A stretch of 64,000 nucleotides of DNA, taken from contig JAAONU010000123.1 of assembly GCA_012932295.1 (NCBI GenBank), positions 5,146,001 through 5,210,000 on the forward strand. The letters run 5' to 3'. Below are positions 50,520 through 60,448 of this stretch, piece by piece (positions within the stretch are counted from its first letter, which is position 1; each line of letters starts with the position of its first letter). The stretch is from Cyclina sinensis (taxonomy: Eukaryota > Mollusca > Bivalvia > Venerida > Veneridae). The notes beneath the pieces are model-generated. The model was not told the origin of the DNA, made no database searches, and saw nothing but the letters and a program-made list of their open reading frames with translations. The position numbers were made by a program, and so were the translations under genes.

Positions 50520-51530
50520 TAAGACCCACTAACCTCAAAACCTTAGCAATTTTACCATCGTCATCCAAAATGGCCAATGGAACAGTCACGTGCATTCGGA
50601 ATAAACATTACAAAAATTGGAAGTTCCGGATCACTGGGACATGATTTATACCGGATCACTTCCGGCTATCGCCTGAAGATTACTTCCCGAATCCAACAAA
50701 AATTTGCTTGTTGTTTTTTTCTTGTCATAAAAAATTAACCAATAGTTTGCAAGGTAAAATTGGTCCTACTTTAGCAACTGTACCATAATTCTTCAATATA
50801 GTCAACGAAACAGTCACTTGCATTCAAAATATAGGTACAAATTAGTTACTAATGAATTAAGTTTGGGTAAATGAAGAAATTTCGTTTAATTAAACTAAAA
50901 AAGGGCAGTTCCGAATCACCCTTACATGGTCTATTCCGGATCCATTCCGGCCTTCGCCTGAACCTTACTTTCCTAGTCAAAATAAAGTAAGTCCGAATAA
51001 TATCCGGTCACTTAAAGATAACCAAGTATTTGCAAGGTAAAATTGGTCATACTTTAGCAACTGTACCATAATCATTCAATCAGGTCAAAGGAACAGTCAC
51101 TTGCATTCGAAATAAAGTTAAAAATTAGTATCTTATGAATAAGACGTGAGTCAATGAAGAAATTGCGTTTATTTCAATAAAAAAACTAAAAATGGGCAGT
51201 TCCGAATCACCCCCAACATGGTCTATTCTGGATCACTTCCGGCTATCGCCTGAGCATACCTTCCTGAGTCAAAAAAATTAGTCCGGTTAATTTCCGGTCT
51301 CTAAAAGTTCACCAACAATTTTCAAAGTAAAATTGGTCCTTCTTAAGCAACTGCACCATATTCCATCAAAATGGTTTAAAAAAAACAGTCATTTGCATTT
51401 GTGGTAAAGGTACAAAATAGTTATTCAAAAATAAGAGTAAATAAGAAATTACGTCAAAATCATTACAACATAAAAATGGCAGTTCCGGATCACCCCATCA
51501 TAGTTTATTTGGGACTACTTGAACTTGCTT
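50520..51530. repeat. About 285-bp tandem repeat, four diverged units
   Basis: CAAGGTAAAATTGGTC occurs at about 50749, 51035 and (with one change) 51320; GCAGTTCCGAATCACCC and CACTTCCGGCTATCGCCTGA recur in each unit. It is the bulk of the core of element B. Confidence 0.8.
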
Positions 51531-51805
51531 TATAGTCGAATATACAATTGGTCCAAACCATAGCTATACATTGAATGCAGAGCCGAATGTCGATCTCACA
51601 GCTATACATCGGAAAATGCACATCTGAATGTCCAACCCACAGCTTAACATTGAAGGACTAACCTTTTTGAATGCCGAGCTGAATGTTGATCTCATAGCTG
51701 AACAGACTTTATAACGTTTCCCTTAGCAAAATAAAGGAAGTATTAGCCGAGCTGGTACCAATTTGAGCTACTGGAAAGGCTCAAGTGTAACCGGAAGGTG
51801 TTCAA

Positions 51806-53848
51806 AATCGAATGTCCTGCTGAATGTTGAATGCACTGCTGGACATTCAAAAACATGTAATAAATCGAATGTCCTGCCCAATGTCGAATGCACTGCTGGA
51901 CATTCAAAAACATGCATAAAAATCGAATGTCCTGCCCAATGTCGAATGCACTGCGGGACATTCAAAAACATGCATGAAATCGAATGTCCTGCACAATGTC
52001 GAATGCACTGCTGGCATGAAATCGAATGTCCTGCTGAATGTCGAATGCACTGCAGGACATTCAAAATCTTGCATGAAATCGAATGTCCTGCCAGATGTCG
52101 AATGCACTGCTGGACATTCAAAAACATGCATGAAATCGAATGTCCTGCCAAATGTCGAATGCACTGCTGGACATTCAAAAACATGCATGAAATCGAATGT
52201 CCTGCCCAATGTCGAATGCACTGCTGGACATTCAAAAACATACATGAAATCGAATGTCCTGCTGAATGTCCAATGCACTGCTGGACATTCAAAAACATGC
52301 ATGAAATCGAATGTCCTGCTGAATGTCCAATCCACTGCTGGACATTCAAAACATGCATCAAATCGAATGTCCTGCTGAATGTCCAATCCACTGCTGGACA
52401 TTCAAAAACATGCATAAAAATCGAATGTCCTGCCCAATGTCGAATGCACTGCGGGACATTCAAAAACATGCATGAAATCGAATGTCCTGCACAATGTCGA
52501 ATGCACTGCTGGCATGAAATCGAATGTCCTGCTGAATGTCGAATGCACTGCAGGACATTCAAAATCTTGCATGAAATCGAATGTCCTGCCAGATGTCGAA
52601 TGCACTGCTGGACATTCAAAAACATGCATAAAAATCGAATGTCCTGCCCAATGTCGAATGCACTGGGGACATTCAAAAACATGCATGAAATCGAATGTCC
52701 TGCACAATGTCGAATGCACTGCTGGCATGAAATCGAATGTCCTGCTGAATGTCGAATGCACTGCAGGACATTCAAAATCTTGCATGAAATCGAATGTCCT
52801 GCCAGATGTCGAATGCACTGCTGGACATTCAAAAACATGCATGAAATCGAATGTCCTGCCCAATGTCGAATGCACTGCTGGACATTCAAAAACATACATG
52901 AAATCGAATGTCCTGCCCAATGTCGAATGCACTGCTGGACATTCAAAAACATGCATCAAATCGAATGTCCTGCTGAATGTCCAATGCACTGCTGGACATT
53001 CAAAAACATGCATTCAATCGAATGTCCTGCTGAATGTCCAATCCACTGCTGGACATTCAAAACATGCATCAAATCGAATGTCCTGCTGAATGTCCAATCC
53101 ACTGCTGGACATTCAAAAACATGCATCAAATCGAATGTCCTGCACAATGTCGAATGCACTGCTGGCATGAAATCGAATGTCCTGCTGAATGTCGAATGCA
53201 CTGCAGGACATTCAAAATCTTGCATGAAATCGAATGTCCTGCCCGATGTCGAATGCACTGCTGGACATTCAAAAACATGCATGAAATCGATTGTCCTGCC
53301 CAATGTCGAATGCACTGCTGGACATTCAAAAACATGCATGAAATCGAATGTCCTGCCCAATGTCGAATGCACTGCTGGACATTCAAAAACATACATGAAA
53401 TCGAATGTCCTGCTGAATGTCCAATGCACTGCTTGACATTCAAAAACATGCATTCAATCGAATGTCCTGCTGAATGTCCAATCAACTGCTGGACATTCAA
53501 AACATGCATCAAATCGAATGTCCTGCTGAATGTCCAATCCACTGCTGGACATTCAAAAACATGCATCAAATCGAATGTCCTGCTGAATGTCCAATCCACT
53601 GCTGGACATTCAAAAACATGCATCAAATCAAATGTCCTGCTGAATGTCCAATGCACTGCAGGACATTCAAAATCCTGCATGAAATCGAATGTCCTGCCCA
53701 ATGTCAAATGCACTGCTGGACATTCAAAAACATGCATGAAATCGAATGTCCTGCTGAATGTCCAATCCACTGCTGGACATTCAAAAACATGCATCAAATC
53801 GAATGTCCTGCTGAATGTCCAATGCACTGCGGGACATTGAATGTCGAA
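51806..53848. repeat. 57-bp satellite, right arm of element B (inverted)
   Basis: The reverse complement of the left-arm unit. A truncated unit (GCACTGCTGGCATGAAATCG) recurs at about 52005, 52505, 52723 and 53156 with the same neighbours, showing block duplication inside this arm that the left arm lacks. The arm yields a spurious 557-codon plus-strand frame. Confidence 0.93.
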
Positions 53849-53885
53849 TGTCGAATGTTGATCCCACTGCCAACTTCACAGACTT

Positions 53886-54960
53886 GTTTTATCAAATTGG
53901 TTCTAGCGCTCGACACCGATGTAACATTTCAACCATTAAGTTGATGTGTTATCGAAGTGGCTCGAGCTCTCGACCCTGAGGTAACGTTTCAGCTATGAAA
54001 ATGATGCTGTCATCAAAATGGCTCGAGCTCTCGACCCTGAGGTAACATTTCAGCTTTGAAATTGATGCGTTTATCAAAATGGCTCGAGCTCTCGACCCTG
54101 AGGTAACGTTTCAGCCATTAAAGTGATGCGTTTATCAAAGTGGCTCGAGCTCTCGACCCTTAGGTAACGTTTCAGCTATGAACGTGATGCGTTTATCAAA
54201 ATGGCTCGAGCTCTCGACCCTGAGGTAACATTTCAGCTTTGAAATTGATGCGTTTATCAAAATGGCTCGAGCTCTCGACCCTGAGGTAACGTTTCAGCCA
54301 TTAAAGTGATGCGTTTATCAAAGTGGCTCGAGCTCTCGACCCTGAGGTAACGTTTCAGCTATGAACGTGATGCGTTTATCAAAATGGCTCGAGCTCTCGA
54401 CCCTGAGGTAACGTTTCAGCTATGAACGTGATGCGTTTATCAAAGTGGCTCGAGGTCTCGACCCTTAGGTAACATTTCAGCTATGAAGTTGATGCTTTTA
54501 TCAAAATGGCTCGAGCTCTCAACCCTGAGGTAACATTTTAGCTATGAAGTTGATGCGTTTATCAAAATGGCTCGAGCTCTCAACCCTGAGGTAACAGCTC
54601 AGCTATGAGCTCTCAACCCTGAGGTAACATTTCAGCTATGAAGTTGACACGTTTATCAAAGTTGCTCGAGCTCTCGAATCTGAGGAAACATTTCAGCTAC
54701 ATGTATTAAGTTGAGACATTAATCAATGTGGCGCTAGCTTTCCATCCGGAAGTAACATTTCAGCCATTAAGTTGAGACGTTAATCAATGAGGAAACATTT
54801 CAGCTATGAAGTTGATCAAAGTGACGTTTATCAAAGTGGGGCTAGCTCTCGACCTCGACATTGCATTACAGGTAGGCAATTGAGACGTTGGTCAAAGTGG
54901 CTCTAGTACTTAACCTTTGGATCGATTACAGCTATGAAAATAAGTTTGTCAAAGTTGCTC
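53886..54960. repeat. About 61-bp tandem array, right of element B
   Basis: About 16 units containing GCGTTTATCAAAATGGCTCG, AGCTCTCGACCCTGAGGTAA and CATTTCAGCTATGAAGTTGAT. Units at 54000-54600 are nearly uniform and decay outward. Adjacent CTCGAG and GAGCTC palindromes occur in each unit. Confidence 0.9.
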
Positions 54961-54964
54961 TAGC

Positions 54965-57900
54965 CCTAGCTCTCTCTCATTAAAGGTAATGCGTTTATCC
55001 AATCTGATTTAAATCATATCCTAAACATCCAGGTTATCTAGAAGACAGAAATGAATGCGTCGTCTTCAGATCTAACTGTAGGGAGATCGTGAACTTCAGT
55101 CAGATTGTGAGTATATCATAGTGGCTTTAGCTCTTAACCTCCTGATTTTAGCTATCAAGTTGAGACGTTTGTCAAAGAGCTTTCGACTTGTTCAGAATTC
55201 TCAGTCAGTTGAGTCTAAACGGTTTCCTCGGGCTGAAGTTTTACGGGCGAGGCCAAACCCGATTCATATGAGTCCGTTTCGGTGGTTTCAAAGCGGAAGC
55301 TGTGAGGTAAGAAACACTTAGATAAGAAATTAGCAAGGAGGTACAACTGTATTGTCAGAAGAGAAAAAAAAACGCTCTAAAAGCTGCTTTTTATTTTTTT
55401 GAAAAAAAAGAAGCATTTACTTAAAGGGATAATGGACATTGCTAAATTTCCTTCGCAGTAAGGTAGCACATACCAGTTTTTCAGCCACAAAATCGAATTG
55501 GTCATGTAGAAATTGTTACTGATAGGGTATAATGCATTAATATATGTATTGTTGAAGTCTAAATTTATTAATACATAAAGATATGGGTATTCAGAGTGGT
55601 CAGGATGAGGTTCTCTTAGTCTATGTCAGTGTTTTCGGCTTCAGAAGTTCAATAGGATGCCGTATGTGCTGGATACTGAAAAAAGTGTAGGGTTTACAGG
55701 TACCTAGCACTAGCTGATTTAGGTGTGCCATAGCAGACGTAGCCTGGCACTAGGCTAGATTGTTTAAATTATATATTCATATACTTCTGCTACTACACTG
55801 ACTTCTCACTTCATACTGATAGCGCGACAATCTATATGTTCAGGAGTAAGAAAATAGACAAGTCTACATACAAAGGAGATAATGAATTGAAATCAGAACA
55901 TAAGGACTGGAGCCAGTCTATAGCAGACGAACAATAAGCATGTAGTGTTATGACTACGGTGTGCCTTTGAATATCAGGCGACTTGTCTGTTTCATAGAAT
56001 TTGACTCGGCCATGGGTCGAAAAGTGAGGCTTGGGACTAGTTTTTTTTCCTGCAGCTGATTTTTTAAGAGAAGTGTTTCGTTTTGTTGTAGATTGTCTAC
56101 ACTCCTATAAGAATAACCGTACTTTTCTTTTCAGGTTGTTGTGTTGGGATTGCCAGTGAGGCGCTAACAGTTTGAGTGGTCGTCAGTCACTGAATTTCAG
56201 TGTGAAACTGGTATCTGCCACCTAATCTCCCCTTCATATTTTAGTGAGGGGACGCAACTTGCATATTTCATCAATCATAGTAATATACAAGGGAAAAAAC
56301 TCTAGACACAACCTAATGGGGCAAAACAATACAATTTAACTTTACTCAAACAGAAAGACTTTTGTAAACGGTCAATTGGCCAGGTCAAATATTTTCAACT
56401 ATCGGTATTGGCTGCACGTGACTCAGAATGTTTTAAATGTGTGTGTTTAAAGGGATTTGTGACTTTGTCCTACAATTAACCGATAATATACTGAATATAT
56501 TTGATTGTAAAATAAGTATTTGTTTGAAAGTCTAAAAGAAAACATGCTTAGAAATTCTTAAATAGGAATTAAGAACCAAGAAAGGTTGTACTTGTAATGA
56601 AACCTTGACATCGGGTAATAATTCATTCAATATCATAAACATCTGCATGATTTGAAAGAAAACGAAATCCTCTTCATTTTTTGTCTCTTTTCTACTTATC
56701 TAAACCTTTATTACATACTACGTACACAGATTTGATAGTTTTTAGCATATCTCTCCTATAACCATGATGTCATTTTCCTATATATTAAACTCTTTATCTT
56801 CGCTTTGAACAAACAGTTAATGTCAAGGTCACTGGTCACAAGGCCGGTGTAAAAAATCATGTAGATAATTTGAAATCGGCAAAAATTTATCTAAAATTAA
56901 AGTAGCTTTCATTTCTTCGTCTTTCGTCTAAACTGATGTACTTGATAACAAATTGTGTACATAATAATTGTGAAAAATCAAAAACTCGGATTTAAACTTT
57001 AAACACACACAAAGGAAAGTTGTACTTGTTTGTTGGTAGTATAGGGTAGCATATACATGTAAAAGGTGATTTGCATCAATACAAAGCGGGTATCAAAAGT
57101 AAACAAGTAAAATGCGGAAGTAGGGGCTGATAAATCAGGTAAGGTTTTTAATAACTGTTCTTTTGTTATTAGATAATTGATTTCAGTCTATAACAGAACA
57201 AGCCTGTAATTGCAGAAGGCATAAATCTGATTCGCGAAAAGTAACGACACTTCTAGGACTCATCTCTTAAATTAGACTGGCTAGCTCAGGGTACGAGTTG
57301 TGTCTGTAATTTGTGTTAAACAATATTTTGTATCTAATTACTTATCTTTATTTTTTGCAAACTTCCCTGTCAATGTTTTAACCAACAAAGATATATTATT
57401 ATAATGTGCACGTGAATTTAATATAACCTATATAGCTGTTGAAATTAATAAAATTAATACGCGTTGATAACAATAAAACGAAAGTGACTTACCTGCACGT
57501 TTAACCGGGACCTGCTGTCTTTCTATATACTTATGTATACCATTGAATTCTTCTGTCCGCAAAATGTTCGAATCCAGTACGTCACTGGGTGATCAGTTAC
57601 CACCCTGTCCTTTTGAATTCGTCTTTTGGGGTTCAGGGAGAGAAGAAAGGGTATTTGCATGTATCTGGGTGTGTTCATTAAGAGTGTCTGTTTAATTTCG
57701 TTTACAACAACAACAACAACAGCAACTAAAGGTTTGAATAACAAAACTAGTTTTGGGCTATAAGATAATTAAAGGTCAGGACATATTTTTAAGTATATAA
57801 TTATGTAATATTAAGGTAGGTTCAAATAAGTCAATATACTGAATATTAAGGAATATGAATTTTATGTTAAGTTGAAAATACGCAATACACTTTTTGTATT

Positions 57901-58515
57901 CAGTTTGAAATCTGATCTCTCTATACTGTATGGTAAAGAAGTTTAGGTCGAAATATCCCCATATACAGTTTGATAGTTTAATCAAAACACTTCATTTGAA
58001 ATTCTACTGAGGGGATTTGTGTTTTAAAGACATATCGTGGAATAAATTGTAGTATCTAGAATATTCAAAAATTTTGCATGCATGTAATTTAAGATATTAT
58101 TGACTAAAAAATCAACTTCAAAATGATGGATCACCAAGTTTACTTTTACTTAAGTTGTGTTTGTAGAATACAACCATATGCCATTTTGACAACAGCTAAA
58201 AATAGATAAAAGGTACAAGTCATCAACAATCAGGCACAAAATGGCATAAAAGTCTGTGAAAGTTGTGATAAGACGGAAATTTGCTTTCCAATATTTACAC
58301 TAAGTTTTCTTATGGATAAGCTCTTGAACTGAATTATTGCTCATTGGGATTAAATAAATCTGAACACGTGTAAATCAAACGAACAGTTGCCATGTACCTT
58401 GTCATTGTAAAGGGACATACCCTGTGATTAACACAAGATATCCTGCATAAGTATTTACTTTACTGGCCTGTTATCTATGATATTAATAATAACTGATAAT
58501 TCAAAGAACATTTGT
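54965..58515. other. Long gene-poor stretch
   Basis: A 66-codon plus frame at 55121-55321 ends near a good donor (GAGGTAAGAA) but I cannot join it to a convincing second exon. An (AAC)n tract lies at 57703-57723. Nothing else is recognised. Confidence 0.4.
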
Positions 58516-58519
58516 TCAG

Positions 58520-58730
58520 ACATTTCTCCCTAGGTATTAAAACTTTCAGAAAGTGTTAAATTTGAATCAATAGATATCCACCCAAAAATATTACAACAAC
58601 ATCTTTATATAAAGACTTATATTGATACATTTAGTGTACCTGTTGCACTTATTATTATAATATTATATAACATTATATTATATGCAATATTTTATTGACA
58701 CCTTGACCTCAAATTATGACTCATTTTATT
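58520..58730. repeat. Dispersed repeat, related to 14640-14810
   Basis: AGAAAGTGTT, ATCCACCCAAAA, ACAACAAC, AAAGACTTA, GTTGCACT and ACCTTGAC occur in the same order as in the intron of the chitin-binding gene. Confidence 0.5.
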
Positions 58731-59059
58731 TTAATCACATTTACTTGATTTTTATAGAAAGCGGTACGCCCTAAATTTAAGGGTATGCCCATTTAAGATA
58801 TAATTACGATTCAAAATCAAGCTATGATCGTCCGAATGTAAAATGCAAACAAACTGGAGACAAAATATTGTACAGGGACTTTCAAGAGGCACCCCATATC
58901 ACGACAATTTAATGTAAGGTATAATTATCTATATTGCAACTGCGGTCATAGCGTAAGTTAAGTGCACTGATATTTATGATAACTGCGCATATGAATGATC
59001 CGGTGTAAACTTTTCATGTAGATTTCTACAAAGTGACATATATGTAATGCGTAATTTTA

Positions 59060-59915
59060 AACATTTTATCCAATAACAGAAATAATTGGGCATTTCAAGT
59101 TAAAAAAATCCTTGACGAAATTGGTATGTCAGATATCTGGATAAATCAAAAGAATATGAATATTCAGTTCAATTTTGAAATAATTAGAAATAGAATCTTA
59201 GATATTTACAAACAAATGTGGTATTCAAATATAAATAATTCAAATAGACTGTTATTTTACAACTTATATAAATATGACTTCGAACTAGAATTTTACTTAA
59301 AGCATGTAGCAATAACTAAGTATAGAATATCACTTACAACATTCAGACTTTCTGCCCACAATTTAGCAATTGAAAGTGGTAGACATACGAATATTCCTAC
59401 AAATGACAGAAAATGTATAAACTGCCGCATGAATGTAATCGAAAACGAATTTCATTTCCTTTTGATATGTCCGAAATATTATAATCTACGAAAACAATTC
59501 TTAAACCCGTATTACTGTAGATGGCCAACACTTCAGAAATTTGAAAACCTGATGAGTTCAAAAATTCCAAGAACTCTCTCTAATCTAGCAAAGTATTTGT
59601 ACTTTGCCTTTAAAGAACGAGATTTACAATATAAATTTCACACTATGATTTTTTTTCCCTATAGGACTATCTTTTCGAATGTATAATCAAAATAGCCAAT
59701 ACCCTTTTTGTTCTGCCTTTATGGCTTATATTGTTAATTCATACTACATGTCTATCTCTGTAAAACTAATTGACGAATACGTTATACTTTACCTCTTTGT
59801 CCTACACTTCATGTAGATTAATTTCTTTATTTCTTTATAAATCGGCTATAAATGTATTGAGTGATTTAATGCCGAATAAAATGTTGTTGTTGTTGTTGTT
59901 GTTGTAATAAAAAGT
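59060..59915 (+). mobile_element. 5'-truncated LINE, 3' end with (GTT)n tail
   Basis: A plus-strand frame runs from about 59060 to a stop at 59686, with WAFQVKKILDEIGMSDIW, ITKYRISLTTFRLSAHNLAI and a zinc-knuckle-like CINC...HFLLICPKYY segment. This matches the C-terminal region after the reverse transcriptase in non-LTR elements, where leucine-rich text leads into a C-x2-C...H-x4-C motif. About 200 bp of 3' UTR ends in a (GTT)n tract at 59883-59905, typical of a simple-repeat LINE tail. The reverse transcriptase domain itself is missing, so the copy is a dead 5' truncation. The clade is not assigned. Confidence 0.75.
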
Positions 59916-60124
59916 GTGTGATACCAATTCCGTCGCTAACCACGGTAGTCCTGAATAAACAATGTTATTTCTAGTGGTAAGTATTGCTTTATATGTTCTA
60001 TTAATAAAACTTACGTTTTACTTTAAAAGGGTATGTTATCATTCACTGTTCTCTGAAATCCTATATATATGAAGAAAAAAGCAGACCATTATACATTTAC
60101 AATACCAACATATTTCTAGAAAAA

Positions 60125-60410
60125 GTATGGCACCCAGTGGTAACGCGCTGGACTGGTAAACCAGGGGTCCCGAGTTCGATCCTCCGCTGCTCCACTAACA
60201 TTACTAATAGTCTTCCGAATGAGACGTTAATTCGAGGTCCCATGTATCAATGCAATACACTGAGCATGCAAAAGAACCAGGGGTGTCTATGGAATGGGAT
60301 GCTTTCTGTACCTTGCATTCGCCCCACAACATAAAATAACTAATCTCTTCAGGGGGGCGTGGGTCATATGGGCAATATAGACAGCATCTATAGGTTAGTT
60401 ATTTTCTTCA
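60125..60410 (+). mobile_element. tRNA-derived SINE
   Basis: TGGCACCCAGTGGTAACGCG (A-box region) and GGTCCCGAGTTCGATCC (B box) give a tRNA-like head at about 60129-60195. The body contains TTAATTCGAGGTCCCATGTA and continues to about 60410, just upstream of the ARM-like gene start. Confidence 0.75.
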
Positions 60411-60448
60411 GTTCTCAATTTTTTGTATTCTTTACCAGAAAGAATTAA

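Larger units (their letters stand above)
49760..51800. other. Core of element B
   Basis: About 2.0 kb of non-satellite sequence between the arms. It holds a tRNA-derived SINE (about 50075-50360) and four tandem copies of a ~285-bp unit (about 50520-51530). No open frame reaches protein-domain length, so the element looks non-autonomous. Confidence 0.7.
47882..53885. mobile_element. Foldback-like element B: inverted arms of 57-bp dyad satellite around a 2-kb core
   Basis: The two ends are perfect inverted copies for at least 54 bp, beginning AAGTCTGTGAAGTTGGCAGT. The left arm (47928-49757) has about 32 units of 57 bp and the right arm (51806-53848) about 36 in opposite orientation. Each unit contains GAATGTCC...GGACATTC, itself able to pair. 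Flanks GTGTTATCA (47873-47881) and GTTTTATCA (53886-53894) are a 9-bp direct duplication with one mismatch, within an interrupted 61-bp array. The core (49760-51800) encodes no protein. The architecture is that of Drosophila Foldback and sea urchin TU elements. Mobilising enzyme unknown. Confidence 0.85.

Noticed and set aside
51763..53436. 557-codon plus-strand open frame
   Set aside because: It is made wholly of the 57-bp satellite, whose length is 19 codons. Equally long frames exist on the opposite strand and in other phases, and it spans no known domain.
41690..53848. CRISPR-like arrays
   Set aside because: Repeats are contiguous without unique spacers, the DNA is clearly from an intron-bearing eukaryote, and no cas-like frame exists.
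55121..55321. 66-codon frame ending at a good donor
   Set aside because: A join to the acceptor near 56134 stops after about ten codons and shows no domain; kept only as a note.
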